A DNA stretch of 64,000 nt from Carposina sasakii (GCA_014607495.2 CP053156.1:13206001-13270000), one strand, 5' to 3'. Shown: positions 1-10,999, counted from the first letter of the stretch. Notes: a model not told the origin generated them from the letters alone. Numbers and translations are program-made.

Positions 1-440
1 CTAAAATAATTACGTCGTTTTGTCGATGCTCGAGGATGCACTTATATAACAACTAGCTGTTGCCCACGGCTCCGCTCGTTTGGACGTCGCTTATTGCTGG
101 TAGAGTTACAGGTATATAAAATAGTTTACGATCTATTCCAGACCTAGCGAATATACACACAAGATTTAAATTTAATTAAAAATTAAAATGATTATTTATT
201 TGCTTAAAACATGGTACAATGTTATTATTAGATCAGAGACATGTTTTGCCAAAAAATGTGGCATGCAAATATTTTAATTTATTCTATTAATTATTATTAA
301 CTAGTAAAAGTAAATAAAAATAAGATTTCATACGAATCGGTCAAGCCGTTTCGTAGGTAGCATGGCTGAGAATGATGACCGTGTGACACGACAATTTAAT
401 ATATTAGATGGTCTTTATGTAACAATGTCTATTTCTGCAG
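1..440. other. CDC40 intron, left part (no gene)
   Basis: AT-rich DNA upstream of the first visible CDC40 exon. Around 50-95 there is a short degraded piece of the ACTAGCTGTTGCCC interspersed repeat, also seen at 4366. Otherwise I see nothing coding. A pyrimidine-rich tract and CAG acceptor end at 440. Confidence 0.6.
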
Positions 441-552
441 GGACATCCCCGTGGACATGAAGTACATCGCAGATCCGTCCATGCACTCCTTACCGTCAGT
501 GACCGCCGCGCCCAACGGCAAGTGGCTCGCGTGCCAGTCTATGGACAACAAG
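441..552 (+). CDS. CDC40: CDC40/PRP17 pre-mRNA splicing factor, internal exon
   Basis: CDC40 (yeast Prp17) is a WD40-repeat protein of the spliceosome that acts at the second catalytic step. The 112-bp exon follows TTTCTGCAG and ends before GTTAGT. One base completes a codon, then 37 codons run open, containing [20 protein letters not shown] and [13 protein letters not shown]. As I recall the animal CDC40 sequence, this matches the stretch entering one of the last WD40 blades. It ends in phase 0, as the next exon needs. The N-terminus and earlier blades lie to the left of the window. The assignment rests on recalled similarity together with correct splice sites and phases in three consecutive exons. 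Confidence 0.94.
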
Positions 553-870
553 GTTAGTTACATCACAAGCGTCTTGCATCTCACTCGCACACATTGAGAA
601 TGCAATTTTATAGATCTTGCATCACGCTCTCGCACATTGAGAACAGGATACAAGGCATGTACCAATGAAATTTATTTTATTTTATTTTTTTTATTTCCAT
701 GAGACACAAACAGTACTATTAATTAACACAAATATATTTACAATACATATATAGCACATACACCAGCAAAGTGTCTACCAATAAAAACACAGAAAAAAAA
801 AATTTTTAAAAAAGAAATTATTTTAGAATTGCATGTTCATACCGATTTTAATGTAGGTAGTAAAAATTCT

Positions 871-941
871 CACTAACTCGTGCCTCGGAAAGCACGTAAA
901 ACCGCTGATCCTGCGCCTTATCTCTCTCCGGTCGTGTTGAA
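871..941 (+). repeat. SINE body fragment
   Basis: The stretch with GTGCCTCGGAAAGCACGT, CCTGCGCCTTATC and TCTCTCCGGTCGTGT recurs in the middle of the longer SINE at 56500-56800. Only the central part is present here, without the tRNA-like head or the tail. Confidence 0.6.
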
Positions 942-1289
942 TTTTTCGATGTGATAGCAATCAGAAATTCGTGTATTTCCTTAATATTTTCTACATAATT
1001 TACAAACGCAGCCATCATTTTGTGCACGCTACCTTATTATTGAGACTGGTTGACCATCCTGTAAATGTTGAAATGGTCAACCCATATACACGCTATAGCC
1101 CTGCGTAGTTTTAAGTTAGTTATGCACATTACTACTAGTTTGCATATACAAATTATATTATAGCCTTCGTAAGCTCTAAAACTGTTAGCTGTCGTTTATT
1201 ATTATATTATTCCGCAAATTTCTCTTTTCCATGACTATACTTAATAATAATTCGGATATGAGAACTAGCCAAATCAGACTTCAGGCTAC

Positions 1290-1404
1290 AATATATTATA
1301 AAATTATTAATAAAGAAATGGAAAAAATTCCTCACCCGGGTGGGAATCGAACCCACGACCTCTGCATTCCGTGCCAGCGCTCTTACCACTGAGCCACCGG
1401 GTCA
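1290..1404 (-). repeat. tRNA-derived SINE
   Basis: Read on the minus strand, it starts TGACCCGGTGGCTCAGTGG. It can form a four-pair D-arm (GCTC/GAGC) and a five-pair T-arm (GTGGG/CCCAC) around TTCGATT. The acceptor stem has a terminal G:G clash and the anticodon arm is bulged, so it is tRNA-like and not a functional tRNA. An AT-rich tail (CCATTTCTTTATTAATAA) follows. Relatives with the same head or tail are at 1606, 35563 and 39863, which supports a dispersed SINE family. Confidence 0.75.
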
Positions 1405-1605
1405 ATTACCCGGGTGACGAATTTTACCATCTCTTTTTGAAATTACATTATTGGAAACGTTATTTTTCATCCCGATAGCTATACATAAGCCAAATCTCGG
1501 CAAACAAAGCTGAATCCCTCAGCACAATGTTTTAATGATGAAACGATCAACCACATCCTAACGGATTATATTATGGAGAAGTGTTTTTATCTTAGTCAAG
1601 ATATT

Positions 1606-1665
1606 ATATATTATAAAATTATTAATAAAGAAATGGAAAAAAATCCTCACCCGGGTGGGAATCGA
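1606..1665 (-). repeat. Partial copy of the tRNA-derived SINE
   Basis: It has the same tail and T-arm region as the SINE at 1290-1404, but stops abruptly after GGGAATCGA. It is therefore truncated inside the tRNA-like head. Confidence 0.65.
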
Positions 1666-1847
1666 TACAATATATTATCCTAAGTTATAAGAAGAAATTA
1701 TATTTTATGTTATAAATAAATTTCAGGACTGACCATTGAACTTGGCACCCATTTAGATATCACTTCTTTTGTCGTTGGAACTTGGCTCTCATTTTCACAT
1801 TTATGTTTTTGATGAGATTTACAAATTCTCAAATAATTTCCCCGCAG

Positions 1848-1957
1848 GTGTTAGTATTCAGCGCACTAAACCGCTTCAAGATGAATCGCAAGAAGACGTT
1901 CACAGGACACATGGTAGCCGGGTATGCTTGCTCTGTCGACTTCTCTCCCGATATGAG
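1848..1957 (+). CDS. CDC40: CDC40/PRP17, internal exon
   Basis: A 110-bp exon between TTTCCCCGCAG and GTAGGA. It reads VLVFSALNRFKMNRKKTFTG and then HMVAGYACSVDFSPDM, continuing directly from SMDNK of the previous exon. It ends with two bases (AG) that join C of the next exon to give serine. This is WD40 strand sequence: the GH dipeptide (TGHMVAGY) and the VDFSPD motif mark the start of the last-but-one blade. The next exon is 16.6 kb away. Confidence 0.94.
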
Positions 1958-2141
1958 GTAGGATATACTGTTTATTACCACCATAGAGGAATAACATGTC
2001 ATAGAGGGTCTACCTAAGGGTCAAGGACTGGAACTGTGAGGTACCGAAAGTCTCATGGTGCATCGACGCAGTTAGCAGGACATAAGCACTCTATGACATC
2101 TTATTCCTCTGTCACCAATAACATGTACAACATCGTATTAA

Positions 2142-2567
2142 GGTCCGTTTATATTTACAGACATTAAGCGTGTCAGACAAAATATTCTTTCCGCGAATAC
2201 TGTCCGCGCACGGCCTGTGTCTTTTGGAGTCTGCCATAGACATAGTAGAGTAGTAGACCTGAAACATAGTAAAAAAAATGGGACCGTCCGCCATTGAACT
2301 TACCATATACTTACTATGAGTTTTGACGTGGTTTTGACACTTGAAATACTTTTTTCTATAGGTAACAATAATGGCCGCCGGTGCCGTTTTTATAAACGTC
2401 AAAAGCAAGGAAAATGTCTGATATCTGTACACTATTACACTCTTTTCTCTATGGTGTCTGCACGGCCATGTACCGATAGATATAGACACTACATATATAA
2501 AAGAATATTATTTTATCTACCACGGCATGTGTCTGACACGCTCAATGTCTGTAGATATAAACGGCCC
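2142..2567. mobile_element. TTAA-flanked MITE (426 bp)
   Basis: TTAA at 2138-2141 and again at 2568-2571 flank inverted ends of about 37 bp: GGTCCGTTTATATTTACAGA on the left, and GGGCCGTTTATATCTACAGA on the right read in reverse complement. TTAA duplication is the piggyBac superfamily hallmark, so this is probably a non-autonomous piggyBac-type element. Its ends do not match those of the piggyBac element at 24297. Confidence 0.75.
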
Positions 2568-2571
2568 TTAA

Positions 2572-2726
2572 TGGTCGATTCTGACAGTCACACTTGAACG
2601 TAAACTTAACATTAGTCAGGTCTGTCCCTCTCCACCCTCTCCATTCCTAGCATGGCTAAGAGATAAAGGGACAGGTAGGACTAATTTTACGTTTAGATTT
2701 TATAGTGTGGCGGTCAGAATCGACCA
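2572..2726. repeat. Small foldback element
   Basis: TGGTCGATTCTGACAGTCAC on the left is answered by TGGTCGATTCTGACCGCCAC in reverse complement on the right, giving a 155-bp stem-loop unit. It abuts the TTAA element at 2142-2567. I see no target duplication. Confidence 0.6.
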
Positions 2727-2838
2727 CATTACCTAACGAACGAAAGCAATGCAATAGCGAAAATTCTACAAAAATCACTGATTGCTTGTCAAATTCGTAT
2801 TTACGTAATGTCAAAGGAATTTGACATTTCATAGACAC

Positions 2839-3601
2839 CTATACTCCGATTTTTAATTATGTAGAGAAAAATGACAGCTACAATTGACTTTTCTTTTTAA
2901 TGTTGTCAGCAGGGAAATTAGTGTTGTTATATTATACAGGATGCAACAGAAAGGGTATGTTAAGCGAAAAGCTATGTAAATAGCCCACTATAGAGAACCT
3001 ATTTCCAAAATTTCAGACTCTAAATCACATGTTTATTTTTTAAGATTGTATGAACATTCCTGGCTTGATTAGGAATTCTCCATACAATCTGGAAAAATAA
3101 ACAAGTGATTTCGAGCCTCAAATTTTGTGGGTAGGTTCCTTATAGTGGGCTATTTACATAGCTTTTCGCTTAACATACACTTTCTGTTACACCCTGTATA
3201 GTGAGCGATTAATTGAATCGTGATATTTTTTTCGATAGTGTTATTTCACTCATTAATCTACACAGATATTATAAACAAACTTAATATCTAAAACAGCTCT
3301 TATATTTAATGAAATTAACAATAAAACACAAAAAATCGATAAAACGTAATTTGAAATTATAGATTTTTTATCTAATACATTTTTAGCCTATTCGATTCGG
3401 TACGTTTAGTTCGGACATCAGACATTAGCCGGCCTCCGAATATTGACCGTAAAAAAAAATATAGGTACATGAAATTAATCTAAAAGTTCAATCGATAATT
3501 TCGAGTAATTTTGGAGCAAAGCAACACTATTTTTTTATTCCGCCAAAGTGGTAACACTCCAAATGTATTTTTTCTCTACATAATTAAAAATCGGAGTATA
3601 G
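2839..3601. mobile_element. TIR element with nested MITE
   Basis: A 33-bp inverted repeat starting CTATACTCCGATTTTTAATT closes at 3569-3601 in reverse complement. Inside it sits a complete copy of the palindromic MITE family (2937-3196), so without the insertion it is about 500 bp. There is no ORF. Confidence 0.7.
2937..3196. mobile_element. Palindromic MITE family 1, copy 1
   Basis: A 260-bp element flanked by TA. It opens CAGGATGCAACAGAAAGGG and closes with the complementary CACCCTG end. The two halves are inverted repeats nearly from end to end (AAGCGAAAAGCTATGTAAAT on one side, its complement on the other). Such a sequence folds into one long hairpin. TA flanks suggest a Tc1/mariner-type non-autonomous element. 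Confidence 0.85.
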
Positions 3602-4365
3602 ATGTAGAAGATCAGTGACAAGTTGCTGGCTCATCGCCTGAGAGAATGCCCCTGAGTTCGTAAGTCGACTCTTATGACGTGCACGGAAGGAGATGCAGTT
3701 GATGTAGTCCAGTGAATCCTCGTATCAGAATATAGGAATATATCTCTTATGTATGCCTACTGAAATTATTGTGTTTCTCTTTCTTACACGTCATATAATA
3801 ATATCTATACAATAAATAAGGATTTCTGTGCATTTAATATTTATAATACGAAGACTCTACTTCAACTCGACTTGATTACGAAACGGATATTATAATCGGA
3901 TTTCTCTCTACTTATGATTTTTTTATTATGATATTAATTTTTACCTCTATTTTGAAATAGATATATGAAAAAGCCTTAACTTCTATTCTTAGTTCGTTAT
4001 AATTATTTTTAGCAATAGACAAGAAGCCTACATTAAACCACACAAATTGATCCATTAAAGAAAATGCTACTAGATTTTTTTTTGCAGTTAATAAGTATCT
4101 ATGTAAGTAACCAAGTACATTTATGGTATAAACATATTTTACTACGTTTTGTTATGATTGTGAATATGGATATAAATAATAATTTATCGCATTATCATTT
4201 TCTTTCACGCGTAAAATCAACACTTTAATACAAAGTTACTTTAATACATTGTATTAATAATTCGATTACAATGTAAGGATATAAAGAACGCCCTTCGACC
4301 TTTACTTACTCCGCATTTCTAAAGTGTGCAGATTTATCTAGACAAAACTAGAAATCTCATAAAAT

Positions 4366-4460
4366 ACTAGCTGTTGCCCGCAACTCTTATGTGGTCTCCT
4401 CCAAACTACATATTCCATAATTCTCTATGCCTATATTTTCCTGATGTTTCTAATGGCCCA
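4366..4460 (+). repeat. Fragment of the ACTAGCTG interspersed repeat
   Basis: Begins ACTAGCTGTTGCCCGCAACT, like the repeat starts at 5363, 40417 and 59921, but diverges after about 40 bases. Low information content beyond that. Confidence 0.4.
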
Positions 4461-5362
4461 CCGCCATTGACACCAAGGGCCTCATTTTTTTAAAAAGATT
4501 GTTTTGTTTTTATTGTAAACTTTATCAAATCAAAATACTTAGGTACTATTCTCGCGTCACCATGACTGGTCAAGTCAAGTTGTGTTGACAATATTATATC
4601 ATGATGATTGTGTGCTTTAATGAATGTATTGACAAATTCTCAGGCAAAATAATATTGCTAAAAGTAGACACTATTTACTATTAGACACATGCCAAAAAAG
4701 AGGTCCCTAAAACTACATCAGTCTGCATCATAACTAAAATTAATAGTGGTACATTAAATCACTTTTTATTTTATACATCGTGGAACATGTATAGAATAAG
4801 TAAATGTTGCAAACTATTGTTACTTCTATGCTGCTCTGGGAGTGAAAAAAAAATTAAAATACTACAGCCGCTTTTCTTCCCGGGCATACTGTACAAGTCA
4901 GTAGAGAGACAAGAGTGGGTCTTGGTGTTTTGTAGGCTATGGACCGACCACCTGTCACTACTAACCGAACTTGTGGCACCATGTGGCTCTATCGGCCCTT
5001 GGTGCTCTGCCTACCCCGTAAGGCATAAAGGCGAGATTATATGTATGTTGTATGTATGTATGAAACTATTGTAAACAACAGCATATAATTTTTTTATCTG
5101 TGATTATTTTGATTGATTAGTTAACAATAAAAACCGGTATTGAGTGGTTATTTCATAGTTAATGTGTAAACTTTGTATCTGCATGCATATTTTGCATTGT
5201 GACTTCGTTAACGTATAACATTGTAGATGCTCGTGTCACACAAACGACACGTGCACTGTTAGGACTAACTTGTCGTTTAAGTAGACAACATAAGTGTTGA
5301 AAGTTATCTTCATGTATATTGATATTCAGATACGGTTTAATTTAACTACGTTGATATTACAA

Positions 5363-5594
5363 ACTAGTGGACGCCCGCGACTTCGTCCGCGTGGTCTGCA
5401 GAAAAAACAAAATGTCGAAATTATCCGGGATTAAAAATATTTTCCCGGGATAAAAAGTAGCCTATGCATTAATCCAGGGTGTCGGTTAACTCCATACCAA
5501 ATTTTATGAAAATAGCTTCAGCCGTTTTTATGTGAAAGAGTAACAAAAATCCATTCATCCATACTCACAAACTTTCGCGTTTATAATATTAGTA
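5363..5594 (+). repeat. ACTAGTGGACGCCCGCGAC interspersed repeat
   Basis: About 230 bp. It starts ACTAGTGGACGCCCGCGACT, continues through AAATTATCCGGGAT, AAAAAGTAGCCTATG and CTTCAGCCGTTTTTATGTG, and ends CGCGTTTATAATATTAGTA. Other copies are at 40417-40458 plus 41693-41855 (split by an insertion) and 59921-60135. It is a very common non-coding lepidopteran repeat; I cannot assign its class. Confidence 0.75.
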
Positions 5595-5901
5595 GCATAG
5601 ATACCTATTAAATTAAGTTAATACATTTATTAAATGTAGCACAAGTGTAGGTCAATGCAATTTGTACAGGTGAAGTTGGATTACGTAGAACCATTAAGAT
5701 GTGATTTATTTATCTTCTCGTTAACTTGACTTTTATTTTATTTCTGCGCTAAATATTTTAGTAACATGGAAAATTCTAGTAACGTCTCTACTATGCGCTT
5801 TGATCTAGGTTAATTTAATTTATAAGTGGCCACAGTTTTTTTATTAACCCATTATACACCCAAGCATATCTACGGTCGTATCGCCGCTGTTCCGTGCCAT
5901 T

Positions 5902-6220
5902 CTATGAGAGTGAGGGAATAGAGAGTGCACCAGTGTTTGCGCACACATTTGTGCACTATAATATCTCCCGCGCAGTCTGCTAATCTCCGTTGAAATTGGC
6001 CGCCATGAGCATGACCGAAATTCGTTCGGTGACATTATTATTTATACACCCTAGCTAGTCGTGGGTCGGTCTGTACCAACCTCCCCGGTCGTGTAGGATT
6101 TCCGATCTATCGGATTATGACAGAGAGGGAATAGACACTGCGTGTGTTTCTTTTAGTATAATATTTCCTGCATAGATGGACCTTCATTGAGATTGACCGA
6201 AATACGGTCCTATTTTATAG
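5902..6220 (+). repeat. SINE 3' parts, two adjacent copies
   Basis: Two related stretches (about 5902-6040 and 6060-6220) contain GAGGGAATAGAGAGTGC or a variant, then a TAATATCTCCC-like segment, then CTCCGTTGAAATTG and GACCGAAATTCG. The same order is seen at 56695-56790, where it follows a tRNA-like head. Confidence 0.6.
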
Positions 6221-6585
6221 ATCCTATTATTAAAATTAAAATTCATCAGATTTTGTTTATCAATAAGAAAATAATTTCCCTGTACCTATGCTGTAAACTT
6301 CTTGTAAAGTAAAACACACGTGTCGTGACTTTTAAAGTATGAATGTCATGTCGACACACACGTATGACTATAATTTTTATGATGTGCAATTAACATTGGA
6401 TATTGTCAATGTCTTTTATTGTTTACAAATAGGTATAAATATCTTTTACAGCTCAGCTTTATTTTTATATACTGCATTTACTAAAGAGATAATATTGGTA
6501 TTGGTAGGTACTCATTTGTTTATTTATTATTAGTGCATTCTACAAAACGAACATGTACCTACCGTAAAGTCACCTGCCCAATATA

Positions 6586-6849
6586 CAAACTGTAACAAAA
6601 AGGGTATGTTAAGCGAAAAGCTATGTAAATAGCCCACTATAGAGAACCTATCTACAAAATTTAGAGACTCGAAATCACATTTTTATTTTTCAAGATTGTA
6701 TGAAATTTTTTTCTGAGATATTTAAAAATTCTCCATACTATCGGGAAAAATAAACATGTGATTTCGGGTCTCAAATTTTGTGGATAGGTTCTCTATAGTG
6801 GGCTATTTACATAGCTTTTCGCTTAACATACCCTTTTTGTTACACCCTG
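6586..6849. mobile_element. Palindromic MITE family 1, copy 2
   Basis: 264 bp between TA dinucleotides, with the same inverted halves as copy 1. Its left terminus is mutated (CAAACTGTAACA), while the right end CACCCTG is intact. Confidence 0.82.
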
Positions 6850-7145
6850 TATTGTTTCAATATATTTCTTGGAAATGAGGCAAAGTCTACGTACTCATTA
6901 TGTTGGGAATTGTAATTCCCATATCAACTAAAAACTTTCCCCAAATAACTATTTGGAAGATCTATGGAGCTGTCAGAAAATCCCTCATTATTTAATCAAG
7001 TTAATAATGTATGTATATGTGATCCAAAATTTCGATTGTAATCGCTCTTCGTGTTATGAAAATACTCGATTGTTCTAGTCCCAAACGATTTCCTGTATGA
7101 CTCTCACATAGAGACAACTTAAAACACAAAGATACGAGTATGATA

Positions 7146-7282
7146 GTATAGTATACTATAATGCCGTCTCACTTACGAGTAGGAGTCAAACCCTGGTACG
7201 TTTCGATTATCATCGTGACCAAACCAGTCGTAGATAAACTTGAAGGTTAACGAAATCTACAAACTAATCGATGTCCTTTATA
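7146..7282 (+). repeat. 137-bp direct repeat, copy A
   Basis: The sequence from GTATAGTATACTATAATGCC to CGATGTCCTTTATA recurs at 7561-7697. By eye the two copies look identical. The MITE copy at 7283-7542 starts immediately after this copy. Confidence 0.85.
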
Positions 7283-7542
7283 CAGGGTGTAACAAAAAGG
7301 GTATGTTAAGCGAAAAGCTATGTAAATAGTCCACTGTAGAGAACCTATCCACAAAATTTGAGACCCGAAATCACATGTTTATTTTTCCAGATAGTATGGA
7401 GAATTTTTAAATATCTCAGGAATTTTCATACAATCTTGAAAAATAAACATGTGATTTCGAGTCTCAAATTTTGTGGATAGGTTCTCGACAGTGGGCTATT
7501 TACGTAGCTTTTCGCTTAACATACCCTTTTTGTTACATCCTG
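7283..7542. mobile_element. Palindromic MITE family 1, copy 3
   Basis: 260 bp, TA on both sides, CAGGGTGTAACA at the left end and the complementary ACATCCTG at the right. It is inserted at the TA that ends copy A of the 137-bp duplication. Confidence 0.85.
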
Positions 7543-7560
7543 TATATATGTATATATGAT

Positions 7561-7697
7561 GTATAGTATACTATAATGCCGTCTCACTTACGAGTAGGAG
7601 TCAAACCCTGGTACGTTTCGATTATCATCGTGACCAAACCAGTCGTAGATAAACTTGAAGGTTAACGAAATCTACAAACTAATCGATGTCCTTTATA
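7561..7697 (+). repeat. 137-bp direct repeat, copy B
   Basis: Second copy of 7146-7282. It lies 18 bp of TATATG-rich sequence after the MITE. After its end the sequence diverges from the MITE-bearing copy. Confidence 0.85.
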
Positions 7698-8039
7698 TAG
7701 TTTAGTAAACAACTAATTACGTCTGCTTTAAAAGTTAATGATCTCTTATCACATGTTAACCTATTTATTTTAAATCCCTTATGATAGGGGTGAGTCTACC
7801 GCCATTTCTAGTGTGTTAGGTATATTATTGGCGATTTTAATACTAGATACCAAGCATTTTGGCAATTGAACACACGGTCGCCGTAAAGTAAACACACAAG
7901 TCAGATCACGTGAGCAATTCCATTGAGTTGGCGCGAGGTCGCTCTGAGAGAAAGTTGTTCGACTTCACATCCTCGGCTACATACATAACATATGTACACC
8001 GCCCGCAAAATATGACCGTCATATTGAAATCTATCTATA

Positions 8040-8307
8040 CAGGGTGTAACAAAAAAGGTATGTTAAGCGAAAAACTATGTAAATAGCCCAGTATAGAGAA
8101 TCTATTTCCAAAATATGAGTCTCGATATCACATGTTTATTTTTCCAGATATGTAGTATGGAGAATTCCTAAACAACTCAGAATTGTTCATCATACAATCT
8201 TGAAAAATAAAAATGTGATTTCGAGTCTCAAATTCTGGTAATGCGTTGTCTATTAGTCGGCTGTTTACATAGTTTTTTGCTTAACATACCCTTACTGTTA
8301 CACTCTG
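8040..8307. mobile_element. Palindromic MITE family 1, copy 4
   Basis: 268 bp with TA flanks and the CAGGGTGTAACA end. The halves are more diverged than in copies 1-3 (for example TTTTTTGCTTAACATACCC in the right arm), suggesting an older insertion. Confidence 0.8.
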
Positions 8308-8754
8308 TATAGTGAGTAGATAAAATTAAACTTCTCTTTTTGGCCGACCACGGAAGTAATTTGATGATTTAGCTGTCTGTTTTAAGGATACAACACTTCG
8401 GGGTAAAGTATTATTTACACTATAGTTTATAGCATAGTCATAAAACTAAGTTATATATACTAGGTTATACTAACAAAATTGTCTGGCATAATAAGTTATA
8501 GGAAACATAAAGTAGCCATATGTTTCAATTGTAATAATATTGTCAGTCAGTTCTTAATGTAATATTACGAATACCTATCTTCATACTTCACATTCTGTTT
8601 TTCTATTAGTTCTATTGCTTTATAGTTAGGTACCCCGGGATTTTCTATGCTTTGTTATGCATTTTTCTGGATGTCCATGTCTGTAGAATGTCGTAAAAAA
8701 TTGAAATATTGCAGAAAATGCGTATAACTATTGAGTTAATTTAATTCGCGAATT

Positions 8755-10349
8755 CGAGAGGTTCTATGGACAGCTATATACCTCGGTCGCTAAACCTGTT
8801 AGATTAGGCAAAGACCCAAGAGCCAAGCTCACCCGACACTATACTGAAGACATCCCGGATATCAGCCTGTACGAGATTAGGACTGCCCTTAAACAACTCA
8901 AAAACAACAAAGCGCCGGGCGACGATGGAATTACATCAGAGCTTCTAAGAGCGGGTGGAACTCCGGTACTGAAGGTCCTCCAAAGGCTCTTCTTTTCCGT
9001 CCTGCTCGAAGGCGTAACGCCGGAAGCATGGAACAGAAGTGTGGTGGTGCTGTTCTTTAAAAAAGGCGATAAAGCCTTGCTGAAGAACTATAGACCCATC
9101 TCGCTTCTGTGCCATGTCTACAAGTTGTTTTCAAGGGTAATCACGAATCGTCTTGCTCGCAGGTTTGATGACTTCCAGCCTCCCGAACAAGCCGGTTTCC
9201 GAAAAGGGTTTAGTACCATAGATCATATCCACACGCTACGGCAGATTATACAAAAAACGGAAGAGTATAATCGGCCACTATGCCTAGCGTTCGTGGACTA
9301 TGAGAAGGCCTTTGATTCGATCGAGACATGGGCAGTGTTGCGGTCTCTCCAGCGGTGCCAGATTGACCATCGATATATCGAAGTGCCACCATGTCGGTAC
9401 GAGTACAGGAGCGGAGCACTGAGCCGATTTCTTTGCAGAGGGGAGTGAGACAAGGAGATGTTATTTCTCCGAAGCTCTTCATCAATGCAGTGGAAGACGC
9501 CTTTAAGCTTCTCGAATGGAAAGGACTCGGCATCAATATCAATGGCGAATACATCACTCACCTTCGGTTCGCAGACGACATCGTGGTCATGGCAGAATCG
9601 CTGAAGGATCTAAGCACAATGCTCGATGACCTCAATCGAGTCTCCCAACAGGTGGGCCTGAAGATGAACATGGACAAGACGAAGATCATGTCGAACGTCC
9701 ATGTGCCGCCCACTCCTGTACTGGTTGGGAGCTCGATGCTTGAAGTTGTTGACGAGTATGTTTACCTGGGACAGACGGTCAAACTAGGTAAGTCCAACTT
9801 TGAGAAGGAGGTAACTCGGCGAATCCAACTCGGCTGGGCAGCGTTCGGGAAACTACGAAGTATATTTGTGTCCAAGATACCCCAGTCCTTAAAGACGAAG
9901 GTATTCAACCAGTGCGTGCTGCCGGTGATGACCTACGGTGCCGAGACGTGGTCTCTAACTATGTGCCTCATAAAAAAGCTCAGGATCGCACAGCGAGCGA
10001 TGGAGAGAGCTATGCTTGGGATCTCTCTGCGTGATCGAATCAGAAATGAGGAGATCCGCAGACGTACAAAGATCACCGACATAGCTGAACGGTCCAGCAA
10101 GCTAAAGTGGCAATGGGCAGGGCACATAGCTCGAAGAACTGATGGCCGATGGAGTCGGAAAGTTCTAGAGTGGATACCACGTATCGGCAAGCGCAGCGTG
10201 GGAAGGCCACCCGCGAAGTGGACGGATGACCTGGTCAAGGTTGCGGGCGTCGGTTGGATGCAGGCTGCTTCCGATCGGTCGGAGTGGAGGTTGTTGGGGG
10301 AGGCCTATGTCCAACAGTGGGCTTCTCAGGGCTGTAAATGATGATGATG
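8755..10349 (+). mobile_element. 5'-truncated RTE non-LTR retrotransposon
   Basis: A 1595-bp insertion bounded by the 12-bp duplication AATTCGCGAATT (8743-8754 and 10350-10361). It ends in (TGA)n/(ATG)n microsatellite sequence directly before the duplication, typical of RTE-clade 3' ends. The 5' truncation removes the endonuclease and the start of the reverse transcriptase. Shorter 3' pieces of the same family lie at 33985, 37202, 48445 and 62383. Confidence 0.93.
8762..10341 (+). pseudogene. RTE reverse transcriptase (broken)
   Basis: Frame 1 (8762-9448) reads reverse-transcriptase fingers and palm: LKNNKAPGDDGITSELL, KNYRPISLL, EQAGFRKGFSTIDHI and the first catalytic-aspartate block LAFVDYEKAFDSI. 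Around 9375-9395 a small deletion shifts the frame. The second frame (9391-10341) resumes at MSVRVQERSTEPI and carries GVRQGDVISP, the catalytic FADDIVV box, and the thumb and C-terminal zone RDRIRNEEIRRRTKI and WAGHIARRTDGRW, ending in stop. About 20 bp are missing at the junction compared with what I expect of the family, so it cannot make an intact enzyme. Known family role: target-primed reverse transcription. Confidence 0.92.
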
Positions 10350-10381
10350 AATTCGCGAATTAGCACACATGCTGTCTTATA

Positions 10382-10624
10382 CGGGGTGTAACAGAAAGAG
10401 TATGTTAAGCGAAAAGATATGTAAATAGCCCACTATAGAGAACCTATTTCCAAAATTTGAGACTCTAAATCACATGTTTATTTGTCAAGATTGTATGAGC
10501 ATTCCAGAGTTGTTTAAGAATTCTCCATACTATCTGGAAAAATAAACATGGGATTTCGAGTCTGAAATTTTGTGGGTAGGTTCCTTTTAGTGGGCTATTA
10601 ACATAGCTTTTCGCTTAACATATA
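10382..10624. mobile_element. Palindromic MITE family 1, copy 5 (3' end lost)
   Basis: Starts CGGGGTGTAACAGAAAG after TA and follows the family through both arms, but the last ~20 bp (the CACCCTG terminus) are missing. It begins only about 20 bp after the RTE target duplication. Confidence 0.75.
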
Positions 10625-10914
10625 TTATGTCATAGACATCGTGCGTGAGTGATAGAAGAATAAATCTAGATTTTCGTATTTGCAACTGGCCATTTGTCAT
10701 CATATTAGAAACGTATGCTGTGAACTGTTAGTCAGTGAATTGGTACTTCCTGGGGTATAAGAGCGTTGTTCAATGTTATAGTAATATGTACGATACACTT
10801 CACTTGGCTCTTGGTATAGACATTTATAATATTCCACTGTCTCTGTGTGTGTTTGTTGCTCTTTCACGCAAAAACTACTGAAAGGATTTTGATGAAACTT
10901 TCCAGGTACATATA

Positions 10915-10998
10915 CAGGGTGTAACAGAAAGGGTATGTTAAGCGAAAAGCTATGTAAATAGCCCACTATAGAGAACCTATTTCCAAAATTTGAGACTC
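10915..10998 (+). mobile_element. Palindromic MITE family 1, copy 6 (left arm only)
   Basis: Only the first ~84 bp are present (CAGGGTGTAACAGAAAGGG to TTTGAGACTC). It then joins abruptly to another repeat (11000-11105). Confidence 0.75.
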
Positions 10999-10999
10999 G

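Larger units (their letters stand above)
553..1847 (+). other. CDC40 intron with SINE fragments
   Basis: Non-coding. It holds a SINE body fragment (871-941), a tRNA-derived SINE on the minus strand (1290-1404) and a partial second copy (1606-1665), embedded in AT-rich DNA with homopolymer runs near 790-815. Confidence 0.8.

Noticed and set aside
1331..1404. A functional tRNA gene
   Set aside because: Acceptor-stem mismatch, bulged anticodon arm, and several dispersed copies with the same tail; it is a SINE head.
2112..2597. Overlapping ORFs of 93 and 125 residues on both strands
   Set aside because: They lie inside the inverted-repeat TTAA MITE, where symmetry produces mirrored short ORFs.
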